64,000 nt of DNA from Marivibrio sp040218065 (GTDB lineage Bacteria > Pseudomonadota > Alphaproteobacteria > UBA8366 > Aestuariispiraceae): the NCBI RefSeq assembly GCF_040218065.1, contig NZ_JAVJQE010000012.1:1-64000 (forward strand). The letters are read 5' to 3'. A model generated the notes under the pieces. That model was given only the letters and a program-made list of their open reading frames with translations, was not told the origin of the DNA and did not search any database. Positions 25,850-34,308 of the stretch are shown here, piece after piece; positions within the stretch are counted from its first letter, which is position 1, and each line of letters opens with the position of its first letter. Position numbers and translations under genes: made by a program.

Positions 25850-26899
25850 ATGACCCCGACCATCACCCGCCGCAGCATGATGGCGGGCGCCGGCGCGACA
25901 ACGCTGGCGCTGGCCTCCGGATTGCGCCCAGTGCGCGCGCAGGACGAGATCACGCTGAAGATCAGCCACTATCTGCCGCCGCGTCACGGCTTCCATACGG
26001 ATTTTCTGGTCCCCTGGGGCGAGCAGTTGACCGAAAAGACCGACGGCCGCGTGAAGGTGGAGGTCTATGACGCCACCTCCAGCTTCGGCAACATCATGCG
26101 TCAGGCGGATCAGGTGCGCGCCGGCGTGATCGACATCGCGCTCGGGCTCAACGGTATTCCGCGCGGGCGATTCCCGGCGAGTTCCATCATCGAGCTCCCG
26201 TTCCTGGTGGAGAAGGCGGGGCCAGGTTCCAAGACCCTCTACACCCTCTACGAGGAAGGCATGCTGGGCGGCGAGTACGATGATTTCCACGTCCTCGCGC
26301 TCTTCACCCATCATGGCGGACTGTTCCACACGGCGGATCGGCCGGTGCGCTCGCTCGAAGATCTCGAAGGGCTGCGCATGCGCACGCCGGGTCCGGCGGT
26401 CTCGGCGATGCTTGAATCCGTCGGCGCTTCTCCCGTCGGCATGCCGCCCGCGCAGATCTACGAGAATCTTCAGAAGGGCGTGATCAACGGCGTGGTGACG
26501 ACCTGGGATCTGGTCGGCGCGATCAAGCTGAACGAGTTGCTCGGCTATCACACGGACGCGCGCGCCTATGTCGCCGGCTTCCACGTGCTGATGAACAAGC
26601 AGCGCTACGCCGACCTGCCCGAGGACGTCCGCACCGCCGTCGACGAGCTGTCGGGCGACAATCTGGTCGCCAAGTTCGGACCCTGGTGGGACAAGTGGGA
26701 GGCCAGAGGCCGCAAGGACGCGGTCGAGCGGGGCAACACCATCATCGAGATCGACGACGCGACCCGCGCCGAATGGAAGGCCCAGCTCGAGCCGATGATC
26801 GAGGGCTATCTCAAGTCTCTCCGCGGCGAGGGCGTCGAGAATCCGATGGCGATTTACGAGCGCGCTCAAGAGCTTGTCGCCCAATTCTCAGAAGGTTGA
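25850..26899 (+). CDS. TRAP transporter substrate-binding protein (DctP family)
   Basis: A 349-residue periplasmic binding protein that captures a carboxylate-type ligand for a sodium-coupled TRAP transporter. The signal sequence contains twin arginines (TITRRSMMAGAG), suggesting Tat export, and ends at VRAQDE. DctP landmarks follow: TLKISHYLPPRHGFHTDFL, VKVEVYDATSSFGNIMRQAD, LRMRTPGPAVSAMLESVGA and VVTTWDLVGAIKL. The Arg that anchors the ligand carboxylate lies in LRMRTPG. Ligand identity cannot be read from sequence. It leads a dctPQM operon. Confidence 0.92.
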   Translation: MTPTITRRSMMAGAGATTLALASGLRPVRAQDEITLKISHYLPPRHGFHTDFLVPWGEQLTEKTDGRVKVEVYDATSSFGNIMRQADQVRAGVIDIALGLNGIPRGRFPASSIIELPFLVEKAGPGSKTLYTLYEEGMLGGEYDDFHVLALFTHHGGLFHTADRPVRSLEDLEGLRMRTPGPAVSAMLESVGASPVGMPPAQIYENLQKGVINGVVTTWDLVGAIKLNELLGYHTDARAYVAGFHVLMNKQRYADLPEDVRTAVDELSGDNLVAKFGPWWDKWEARGRKDAVERGNTIIEIDDATRAEWKAQLEPMIEGYLKSLRGEGVENPMAIYERAQELVAQFSEG

Positions 26900-26915
26900 C
26901 GAGCCGCTTTAAGCG

Positions 26916-27467
26916 ATGACGCCCCCTGATCCCCCTCACCGCGACACCGCCTTGGGCGGCGGCGCGCGCCGGATCGCGCGCGCCTTCGCCCGGGCGATGG
27001 AGCGGACGACCCGGCTTTTCGCCGGCGTCGGGATCGCCGCGTTGGCGGTGGCGATCGGGCTTGTCGTGGTCGACGTCGCTTGGCGGCGGATCGGGTCGCA
27101 ATCGCTGATCGGGGCTGTGGATCTGACGCAGCTCTGCGTCATGGCGGCGGCGTTCCTCTCGATTCCCTACGCCTTCATGCGCGGCGCGCACGTCACCGTC
27201 GATCTGTTCGCCAGCCGCTTCGGGCCGCGGGCGACGCGGCTTTTGGACGCCGCGGGGGCGGCGCTGTCCGCGGCGCTCGTCGCCTTTCTGCTCTATCTTT
27301 CCTGGGGACGCGCGATGGAGCAGTGGCGCTACGGCGACGTCAGCCAGGATCTGGCGATCCCGATGATCGCCTATTGGGCGTTTGTTCTGCTCGGTTTTGC
27401 GCTGTCGGCGCTGGCGGCTCTCAGCCTCTTTCTGGAGCGGTTGACCGCCGGGGAGGCGCGCGGGTGA
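26916..27467 (+). CDS. TRAP transporter small permease (DctQ family)
   Basis: A 183-residue protein with four predicted membrane helices, the small permease of a TRAP transporter. DctQ-family landmarks are VDVAWRRIGSQSLIGAVDLTQL and FLSIPYAFMRGAHVTVDLFASRF. It lies 16 bases after the binding-protein gene, and its stop overlaps the GTG of the large permease (GTGA), so the two membrane subunits should be made in step. Confidence 0.9.
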   Translation: MTPPDPPHRDTALGGGARRIARAFARAMERTTRLFAGVGIAALAVAIGLVVVDVAWRRIGSQSLIGAVDLTQLCVMAAAFLSIPYAFMRGAHVTVDLFASRFGPRATRLLDAAGAALSAALVAFLLYLSWGRAMEQWRYGDVSQDLAIPMIAYWAFVLLGFALSALAALSLFLERLTAGEARG

Positions 27468-28777
27468 ACGATCCGCTGATCGGGCTCTTCGGCTTCCTGG
27501 CGGTGCTGGCGCTGGCGGCGCTTCGCGTCCCGATCGCGATCGCGATGGGGGCGGTGGGGGCCCTCGGCGGGATCCTGCTTATGGGCTGGCGCTCCGCCTC
27601 CTATGTGATGGCCAGTCTGCCGTTCGAGGCGGTCTTCCCCTACGGGCTGTCGGTCGTGCCGCTGTTCATCTTCATGGGGGTGTTCGCGGCGCATTCGGGG
27701 CTCTCCGGCAACCTCTACGCCGGGGTGCACGCCTTCATGGGCCATCTGCGCGGCGGGCTCGCCATGGCGACGGTCGGCGCGTGCGGCGTGTTCGGGGCGA
27801 TCTGCGGCTCGTCGCTCGCCACCTGCGCGACGATGGGGCGCGTCGCCCTGCCGGAGATGCGCGATCGCGGCTACGATCCCGGCCTCGCCGGCGCGTCGGT
27901 CGCGGCGGGCGGGACGCTGGGCGTCCTGATCCCGCCGTCGATCCTGCTGGTGATCTACGCCCTGCTGACGGAGCAGTCGATCGGCGCGCTGTTCGCGGCC
28001 GCCATGATCCCCGGCGCGCTCGCCGCGCTCCTCTATATGGGGGCGATCCGGGTTCGCGTCGGCCGCGACCCGGCGGCCGGCCCCGCGGTCGAGAAGGCGA
28101 GCGGGGCGGCGCGTCTCCAAGCCTTCTGGCGGATGTGGGACGCCTTCCTGCTGATCGTCCTGGTGATCGGCGGGATCTACGCCGGGATCTTCTCGCCGAC
28201 GGAAGCGGCGGCGATCGGCGCCGGCGGGGCGCTGCTGTTCACGGCCCTGCGGGGCAAGCTCACGCTCTCCACGCTCGGCAAGGGGATGCAGGAGACGGCG
28301 GAACTCACCGGCATGATCTTCCTGATCCTGATCGGGGCCGCGCTGTTCAACTTCTTCATCGAGGCCTCGGGCCTCACCACGCTCCTGGTGGAGAGCATCA
28401 CGGCGGCCGGGCTGCCGCCGATGGCGGTCTTGGTCCTGATGCTGGTCTTCTACGTGATCCTGGGCTGCTTCATGGACAGCCTGTCGATGATCCTGCTGAC
28501 GGTGACGCCGGCCTTCGGCATCGTCACGGCCTTCGGCTTCGATCCGATCTGGTTCGGCGTCCTGCTGGTCTCGGTCGCGGAGATCGGGCTCATCACCCCG
28601 CCGATCGGCATGAACCTGTTCGTGATTCAGGGGGTCAGCCGGGAGCTTTCCTTGCGGGTGCTGTCTCGCGGAATCCTGCCCTTCATCGCCGCCGACGGGC
28701 TGCGGGTCGCATTGATCCTGCTGATCCCGGCGCTGGCGCTCTGGCTGCCGAGGCAGTTGGGGTTGGCGGGGGGGTGA
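27464..28777 (+). CDS. TRAP transporter large permease (DctM family)
   Basis: A 437-residue membrane protein, the Na+-driven transport subunit of the TRAP system, with about 12 predicted helices. Typical stretches are AIAMGAVGALGGILLMGW, CGVFGAICGSSLATCATMGRVALPEM, AAGGTLGVLIPPSILLVIYALL, GCFMDSLSMILLTVTPAFG and VAEIGLITPPIGMNLFVIQG. Conserved Asp/Ser residues in these loops form the Na+ sites. I took the GTG at 27464, which overlaps the small-permease stop by four bases. The frame is open further upstream but antisense-like. Confidence 0.93.
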   Translation: MNDPLIGLFGFLAVLALAALRVPIAIAMGAVGALGGILLMGWRSASYVMASLPFEAVFPYGLSVVPLFIFMGVFAAHSGLSGNLYAGVHAFMGHLRGGLAMATVGACGVFGAICGSSLATCATMGRVALPEMRDRGYDPGLAGASVAAGGTLGVLIPPSILLVIYALLTEQSIGALFAAAMIPGALAALLYMGAIRVRVGRDPAAGPAVEKASGAARLQAFWRMWDAFLLIVLVIGGIYAGIFSPTEAAAIGAGGALLFTALRGKLTLSTLGKGMQETAELTGMIFLILIGAALFNFFIEASGLTTLLVESITAAGLPPMAVLVLMLVFYVILGCFMDSLSMILLTVTPAFGIVTAFGFDPIWFGVLLVSVAEIGLITPPIGMNLFVIQGVSRELSLRVLSRGILPFIAADGLRVALILLIPALALWLPRQLGLAGG

Positions 28778-28822
28778 GCCGGGCGGCGCCGTTCCCGCCC
28801 GCGCCCTCAAAGGCTGCCTGCC

Positions 28823-28843
28823 GTCACCCCGGGCTTGGCCCGG
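28823..28843. repeat. REP-like palindrome, second family
   Basis: GTCACC followed by a 6-bp stem CCGGGC/GCCCGG around TTG. It has the same layout as the element at 4733-4754 read on its minus strand and resembles the GTCATCCCGGG element at about 10619. It lies between the convergent TRAP permease gene and pyrC. Confidence 0.5.
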
Positions 28844-28883
28844 AGGAAGAACAGCGGCGCGGGCCGCCCGACGCGTGACGCTG

Positions 28884-28909
28884 TCGGCCCGGACCGAAGT
28901 CCGGGCCGA
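28884..28909. terminator. Hairpin between convergent genes
   Basis: A perfect 11-bp stem TCGGCCCGGAC/GTCCGGGCCGA with a CGAA tetraloop, placed between the ends of the convergent TRAP permease and pyrC genes. No T-run follows on either strand, so it is either a bidirectional, Rho-assisted terminator or another dispersed palindrome. Confidence 0.5.
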
Positions 28910-28942
28910 CGAGGCATAGCGCTGCGTCGCTGAGATCCCGGC

Positions 28943-30247
28943 TCAGAACCCCGTCGCGCGGTAGAGCGGTCGGCCGTCGACGACGGTGCGCAGCACCTGA
29001 CCCTGCACGGGGCGATCGCCGAAGGCGGTGTTCTTGGATTTGGAGCGCATATCCTCCTCGCGCACGGTCCAGGGCTTGTCCGGGTCGAACAGCACCAGGT
29101 CTGCGGCCGCGCCGCGCTTCAACCGGCCGCCCGGGACGCGAAAGCGCTCGGCCGGCTTGGACGTCACCAGCGCCAGCGCGTCGATCAGGGACAGGTGGCC
29201 GTTATGGTAAAGCTCCAGCGTCATCGGCAGCAGCGTCTGCAGGCCGATCACGCCGAACTCCGCCTGCTCGAAGGGCAGGCGCTTGCTGTCCTGGTCGTGC
29301 GGGCTGTGGTCGCTGGCCACCAGGTCGACGACGCCGTCGGCGATCGCCTCCACCAGCGCCTGCCGGTCGGCTTCCGCGCGCAGCGGCGGCATCACCTTCG
29401 CGAAGCTGCGATACTGGTCGACGGCGTTTTCGTTCAGCGCGAAATAGTGCGGGGCCGCGTCGCAGCTGACGTCCAGGCCGCGGGCCTTCGCCGCCGCGAT
29501 CGCCTTCAACGCGCTCGGCGCCGTCACGTGCGCGAAATGCAGACGCCCGCCCGTCGCCTCCAGCAGGTGGAGATCGCGCTCCACCTGGATCGTCTCCGCC
29601 GCCATCGGCACGCCGGACAGGCCGAGGCGGGTCGCCAACTCGCCCGCATTCATGACGCCCCCGGCGGACAGCGTCGGCTCCAGCGGGTGCTGCACGATCA
29701 GGGCGTCGAAGGTCTGCGCGTAGCTCATCGCACGTTTCATCACCTTGGCGTTGGCCAGCGCCCATTCGCCGTCGGTGAAGGCGACCGCGCCGGCCTCGCT
29801 CAACAGGCCGATCTCGGTGATCTCCTCGCCCTTAAGGCCCTTGGTGAGGGCGGCGTAGCTGTAGACCTTGGCGGCCTTGAGCTCGCGCGAGCGGCGCGCG
29901 ATGAACTCCACGACCGAGACGTCGTCGACCGGCGGATCCGTGTTGGGCAGGCAGATCATCGCGGTGACGCCTCCGGCGGCCGCGGCCTGCGCGCCGGTGT
30001 CGATCGTCTCCTTGTGCTCGGCGCCGGGCTCGCGCAACTGCACGCGCGCGTCGATCAGGCCCGGGGCGAGAACCATGCCCTTGCAGTCGACCACTTCGCT
30101 GACCGACGGCGCGCCGGTGCGGAAAAGATGCGCCCCGAAGTCGGCGATTCGGCCGTCTTCGATCAGGAGCGCCCCGGTCTCGTCGAGCCCAGTCGCCGGG
30201 TCGATTAGCCGCGCGTTCAGATAGGCGATCCGGCCTTCCTGATTCAT
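28943..30247 (-). CDS. pyrC: Dihydroorotase-like protein with degraded metal site
   Basis: A 434-residue class I dihydroorotase homologue. Active enzymes open with an H-x-H zinc pair in a GxxDxHVHLREPG motif; here it reads GLIDARVQLREPG, so both histidines are gone (Arg and Gln). The other ligands look kept: FTDGEW, VQHPLEPTL, LHFAHVTAP and VASDHSPHDQ. Non-catalytic dihydroorotase homologues that stabilise aspartate carbamoyltransferase are established in Pseudomonas (PyrC'/PyrX), and similar pyrB-linked copies are common in alphaproteobacteria. I infer a structural role with PyrB and an active dihydroorotase elsewhere. Its ATG overlaps the pyrB stop by four bases. Confidence 0.88.
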   Translation of the reverse strand: MNQEGRIAYLNARLIDPATGLDETGALLIEDGRIADFGAHLFRTGAPSVSEVVDCKGMVLAPGLIDARVQLREPGAEHKETIDTGAQAAAAGGVTAMICLPNTDPPVDDVSVVEFIARRSRELKAAKVYSYAALTKGLKGEEITEIGLLSEAGAVAFTDGEWALANAKVMKRAMSYAQTFDALIVQHPLEPTLSAGGVMNAGELATRLGLSGVPMAAETIQVERDLHLLEATGGRLHFAHVTAPSALKAIAAAKARGLDVSCDAAPHYFALNENAVDQYRSFAKVMPPLRAEADRQALVEAIADGVVDLVASDHSPHDQDSKRLPFEQAEFGVIGLQTLLPMTLELYHNGHLSLIDALALVTSKPAERFRVPGGRLKRGAAADLVLFDPDKPWTVREEDMRSKSKNTAFGDRPVQGQVLRTVVDGRPLYRATGF

Positions 30248-31218
30248 GACGAGACCCCCTCGGCCGCGCCGGCCTCGCGCAGCGGCTTGGTCAGCACGTC
30301 GAGCACCGCCATGCGCACGGCCACGCCCATCTCGACCTGATCGCGGATCAGCGAGCGGTCGATGTCGTCGGCCAATTCGCTGTCGATCTCCACGCCGCGG
30401 TTCATCGGACCGGGATGCATGATCAGCGCGTTGGATTTGGCGCAGGCGAGCTTGTCGCGATCCAACCCGAAGAAGCGGAAATACTCGCGCACCGAGGGGA
30501 CGAAGGAGCCCTGCATGCGTTCCAACTGCAGGCGCAGCATCATCACGATGTCGACGTCTTTGAGGCCTTCGCGCATGTCGGTGAAGACGTCCACGCCCAT
30601 GCGGTCGATGGCGCTCGGCAGCAGGGTCGGCGGTGCGATGACGCGCACCCGCGCGCCCATGATCTGCAGCAAATGGATGTTCGACCGCGCGACCCGGCTG
30701 TGCGCGATGTCGCCGCAGATCGCGACCGTCAGATTGTCGAGCCGCCCGATGCGCCGGCGGATCGTCAACGCGTCGAGCAACGCCTGGGTCGGATGCTCGT
30801 GGCGACCGTCGCCGGCGTTGATGACCGCGCCGTCCACCTTCTCAGCCAACAGCTGCACGGCGCCCGAGTCGCCGTGGCGCACGACCAGCACGTCGGGATG
30901 CATGGCGTTCAGCGTCATCGCGGTGTCGATCAGGGTCTCGCCCTTTTTGATCGAGCTGGTCGAGACCGCCATGTTGATGACGTCGGCGTCGAGACGTTTC
31001 GCCGCCGCCTCGAAAGAGGTGCGGGTGCGCGTCGAATTCTCGAAAAAGAGGTTGATGACGGTGAGTCCCTTGAGGAGCTCCGACTTCTTGTCGACGCGCC
31101 GCGATTGGTCGACGTAGCTGTCCGCCAGATCGAGGAGGTGCGTGATCTCGGGAGGGGAAAGACCGTCGATGCCAAGCAGGTGGCGGTGGGAGAAGCCTAT
31201 GGCCGGTGCGGTCGACAT
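30244..31218 (-). CDS. pyrB: Aspartate carbamoyltransferase catalytic subunit
   Basis: A 324-residue enzyme joining carbamoyl phosphate and aspartate, the committed step of pyrimidine synthesis. The carbamoyl-phosphate loop FFENSTRTRTSFEAAAKRL, the 80s-loop SSIKKGETLIDT, HPTQALLDALTIRRR and MHPGPMNRGVEID are all present. The frame is intact and of usual length. No pyrI regulatory subunit lies nearby, which is normal in this group; the overlapping pyrC-like gene is the likely partner. Confidence 0.97.
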   Translation of the reverse strand: MSTAPAIGFSHRHLLGIDGLSPPEITHLLDLADSYVDQSRRVDKKSELLKGLTVINLFFENSTRTRTSFEAAAKRLDADVINMAVSTSSIKKGETLIDTAMTLNAMHPDVLVVRHGDSGAVQLLAEKVDGAVINAGDGRHEHPTQALLDALTIRRRIGRLDNLTVAICGDIAHSRVARSNIHLLQIMGARVRVIAPPTLLPSAIDRMGVDVFTDMREGLKDVDIVMMLRLQLERMQGSFVPSVREYFRFFGLDRDKLACAKSNALIMHPGPMNRGVEIDSELADDIDRSLIRDQVEMGVAVRMAVLDVLTKPLREAGAAEGVSS

Positions 31219-31402
31219 CGGGGCCGCACTATACGCCCAAGCGCGTCTGCGGCAACTCTTTTGGCGCCGCGCCGACGCCCGTCGCTTTTCCCGGCCCTGT
31301 TAACGAATGCGAAAGACGGCTTGTCCTAGGCTGCCGTCGTACGCCGTCGGGCCGACGTCACCGACCAGGCGGCGGCCTCTGATCTTGGACGGGCGGGGCG
31401 TC

Positions 31403-33325
31403 ATGGCGGAGCGGATTTTTCTTCGGGCGAAGCGCCGGCGCATGCGCCGGCGGATGGCGCACGCCGGGCTCGGCGCGCTCGCTCTCACGGCCGCAGGCGG
31501 CTGGTGGGCGGCCGCCAGGGCGGGCGGGCCGCCGGCCCCGATGCAGTTGGCCGCCCTCGGGACGCCGGGCGCGACGCCTATTCCGGCGCAAAGCTGGTCG
31601 ACCGCCGTCGGGCCGAGCGTCGTCGGCGTCGGGTCTCTCTCGCTGTGGATACTGACCGCAGCCTTGGCGATCGGCGGCGTGCTGGTCCTGCAGTTGCTGC
31701 AGCAGCAGCGTAAATTGCGTTCCGCGCAGGCGGAGCTCGCCGTCGCCCTGGATCAGCGCACCCGCGAGGCGGCGCTTGGGGAGAGCCGGCTGAAGGCGAT
31801 TTTCGATCACGCGCCGGTGGAGATTTACCTGAAGGACGCCGAGGGGCGCTATCTTCAGATCAACCGGCGATTCGAGCAGCTCTTCGGCGTCGCCGCCGCC
31901 GACGTCATCGGCAAGCTGCCGCAAGAGGTCCATCACGGCGCGCTGGGCGAGGCGACCCGAGCGCACGATCTCGAGGTTATGACGCGGCGTGAAGTCGTCG
32001 CCCGCGAGCACACGGTCGAGACAAAGTCCGGCGTGCGCAGTCTCTACACGGTCAAGTTTCCGCTCTTCGCGCCCGACGATCAGCTTCAGGGGATCGGCGC
32101 GGTGGTCGTGGACATCACCGACGCCAAACGCGCCGAGACCTTGCTGCATCAGGCCAATCAGCGCTTCCAAGCGATTCTCGACCACGCGCCCTTCGCGATT
32201 TATCTCAAAGATCGCAAGGGGCGCTATCAAGTGGTCAACCGCTACTTCGCCGAGACTTACGAGGCGCCGCCTGAGCAGATGATCGGACAGGACATCTCGG
32301 CGGCCTTCGGCGATGAGGCGCCGGAGGAGATGCACGAGACCGATCGGATGGTGCTCGAGGACAATCGCTGCGTCACGCTGGAAGGCGTCGACACCAAGCG
32401 GTCCAGCGGGCGCAAGTTTCAGGTGACGAAATTCCCGATCCTGAACGAGGCGGGCGAGGTCGTCGGACTCGGCGGCCTCGACATCGACGTGACGGTGCGC
32501 AGCGAGGCGGAGCGCGCGCTCAAGCTCGCCAAGGAGGAGGCGGAGATGGCGAGCCGGGCCAAATCCGACTTTCTCGCCAATATGAGCCACGAGATCCGCA
32601 CCCCTCTCAACGCGATTCTCGGCTTCGCTGAATTGATCCGCGAAGAGGTCTTCGGCCCGCTCGGCAATCCGCGCTATCAAGAGTATGCGGACGACATCTA
32701 TCGCAGCGGCAAGCATCTGATGGAGGTGATCGGCGACATCCTGGACCTGTCGAAGATCGAGGCGGGCAAGTACGAGGTGGAGCGCGCGCCCGTCGCTGTG
32801 GACGAGGTGGTGCGCGCCGCGATCGGCTTGCTCGGCAAGGGCGCCGACGCGCGCTCCCTCACGCTCGTCCAGTCCGGCCGGCGGGGCGTGTACGTTCTCG
32901 GCGACCGGCGGGCCGTGAAGCAGATTCTGCTGAATTTGGTGAGCAACGCCATCAAGTTCACGACCGAGGGCGGGCGCATCGACGTGCAGGTCGCCACCGA
33001 CTCTGACGGGGCGCTCACCCTGAGCGTGGCGGATGACGGGGTCGGCATCGCGGACGCCGACCTCGCGCGCGTGATGGAGCCCTTCACGCAACTAGGCGCG
33101 CCCAGCGTGCGTCGCCATGAGGCCTCGGGCTCCGGGATCGGGCTCGCGATCTGCAAGCGTCTGGCCGCGCTGATGCGGGCGGAGATGACGATCGAAAGCG
33201 AGTTGGGCGTCGGCACCGCGGTGCGCATCCGCTTTCCGTCCGGCTCCGTGCTGAGCGTCGAGGATGCGGTGCGGTTGGCCGGCGAGGGCGCGACGACGCG
33301 GTCGCTCACCGAAGCAGCAGAATGA
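31403..33325 (+). CDS. Double-PAS sensor histidine kinase
   Basis: A 640-residue membrane histidine kinase. Two hydrophobic segments (about residues 15-33 and 77-98) flank a short Pro/Ala-rich extracytoplasmic loop. Two PAS domains follow (about 125-245 and 250-370), nearly duplicate in their cores: FDHAPVEIYLKDAEGRY and LDHAPFAIYLKDRKGRY. The phosphoacceptor is in FLANMSHEIRTPLNAILGF, the N box in LLNLVSNAIKFT, and the G boxes in DDGVGIAD and GSGIGLAICKRL. No receiver or response-regulator gene is adjacent, so the partner is elsewhere. The 3' end overlaps the convergent carrier gene by 20 bases. Confidence 0.92.
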   Translation: MAERIFLRAKRRRMRRRMAHAGLGALALTAAGGWWAAARAGGPPAPMQLAALGTPGATPIPAQSWSTAVGPSVVGVGSLSLWILTAALAIGGVLVLQLLQQQRKLRSAQAELAVALDQRTREAALGESRLKAIFDHAPVEIYLKDAEGRYLQINRRFEQLFGVAAADVIGKLPQEVHHGALGEATRAHDLEVMTRREVVAREHTVETKSGVRSLYTVKFPLFAPDDQLQGIGAVVVDITDAKRAETLLHQANQRFQAILDHAPFAIYLKDRKGRYQVVNRYFAETYEAPPEQMIGQDISAAFGDEAPEEMHETDRMVLEDNRCVTLEGVDTKRSSGRKFQVTKFPILNEAGEVVGLGGLDIDVTVRSEAERALKLAKEEAEMASRAKSDFLANMSHEIRTPLNAILGFAELIREEVFGPLGNPRYQEYADDIYRSGKHLMEVIGDILDLSKIEAGKYEVERAPVAVDEVVRAAIGLLGKGADARSLTLVQSGRRGVYVLGDRRAVKQILLNLVSNAIKFTTEGGRIDVQVATDSDGALTLSVADDGVGIADADLARVMEPFTQLGAPSVRRHEASGSGIGLAICKRLAALMRAEMTIESELGVGTAVRIRFPSGSVLSVEDAVRLAGEGATTRSLTEAAE

Positions 33326-34241
33326 TCGCGGGCAGCGTGACCGCCGCCGCCAGGGTTTGCGCCGAAATCACGCCCGCCAGCAGCGGCGCGTCGCCGCCCA
33401 TCCGTCGCGCCATGTGATAGCCGCTGGCGCTAGACGGCAGGGCGGCGAAGATCATCACCGTCAGCAGAACCGCGCCGTCCAGCCCCACCGAAAACGCGAT
33501 CCCCGCCGCCAGGGCCGGGTGCAACGCGAGCTTAAGGAAGACCGCTGCGCCCATCGCCCGCCCGGCCTCCTTGAGCGCGGACAGCCGCAGCCCCGCGCCC
33601 ACCGTCAGCAGCGCCATCGGCAAGGCCCCCGCCGCCAGAATCTCCGTCGCCGGATCGACCAGCGGCGGGATCGGCAGGTCGGCCAGGTTGAGCGCCGCTC
33701 CCGCCAGAATCGCCGCGATCAATTGATGCAGCGCAAGCCCCCGCACGATCCGCCAAGCGAGGCGAGGCCCGGTCGGACGCGCGCCCTCGGCCCCGCCGTG
33801 CAGCCCGGTCAGGGCGATGATCGACAGCGCATTGACGCTGGGAACCATCACCGCCGCGCACAGCGCGGCCGCCGCCGCGCCGACTTCGCCCGCCAACGCC
33901 GCCGCGGCGGCGAAACCGACATAGGTGTTCATCCGGATCGAGCCTTGGAGGACGCTGCCGAAAGCGGCCGGAGAGAGCTTGAGCGCGGGGCGCAGAGCGA
34001 AAGCCGCCAATCCGGTTCCCAGGATCGCCCCGAGCAGGGTCAGCGCCACCGGCCCGGCCGCCAGTTGGTCCAGCGGCGCCGTCGCCGCCTTGCGAAACAA
34101 CAGACAGGGAAACAGGCCGTAGTAGACCAGCTTCTCCGCGCCGTCCCAGAACCCGTCCGTAAGCCAGCCGGCGCGCCGCAAGGCGGCTCCCAGCGCGATC
34201 ACCAGAAAGATCGGGGCCAAGGCGGCGAGGATTTCGATCAT
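33306..34241 (-). CDS. AEC-family (auxin efflux carrier-like) permease
   Basis: A 311-residue inner-membrane carrier with about ten predicted helices. Bacterial AEC proteins move small organic acids or export metabolites, substrate unknown here. Landmarks are MIEILAALAPIFLVIALGAAL, the repeat SIRMNTYVGFAAA and the C-terminal ALPSSASGYHMARRMGGDAPL followed by ISAQTLAAAVTLPAIILLL, which is strongly typical. The frame is open upstream, but ATG 34241 matches the family start. It diverges from the ZntB gene and its tail overlaps the histidine kinase gene. Confidence 0.88.
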   Translation of the reverse strand: MIEILAALAPIFLVIALGAALRRAGWLTDGFWDGAEKLVYYGLFPCLLFRKAATAPLDQLAAGPVALTLLGAILGTGLAAFALRPALKLSPAAFGSVLQGSIRMNTYVGFAAAAALAGEVGAAAAALCAAVMVPSVNALSIIALTGLHGGAEGARPTGPRLAWRIVRGLALHQLIAAILAGAALNLADLPIPPLVDPATEILAAGALPMALLTVGAGLRLSALKEAGRAMGAAVFLKLALHPALAAGIAFSVGLDGAVLLTVMIFAALPSSASGYHMARRMGGDAPLLAGVISAQTLAAAVTLPAIILLLR

Positions 34242-34308
34242 GACGACGACAGGCTCGACGCTTGCGCGCGGCTTGGCAAGCGTCGGCGCGTGGCCGAGAC
34301 TGTCGGCC

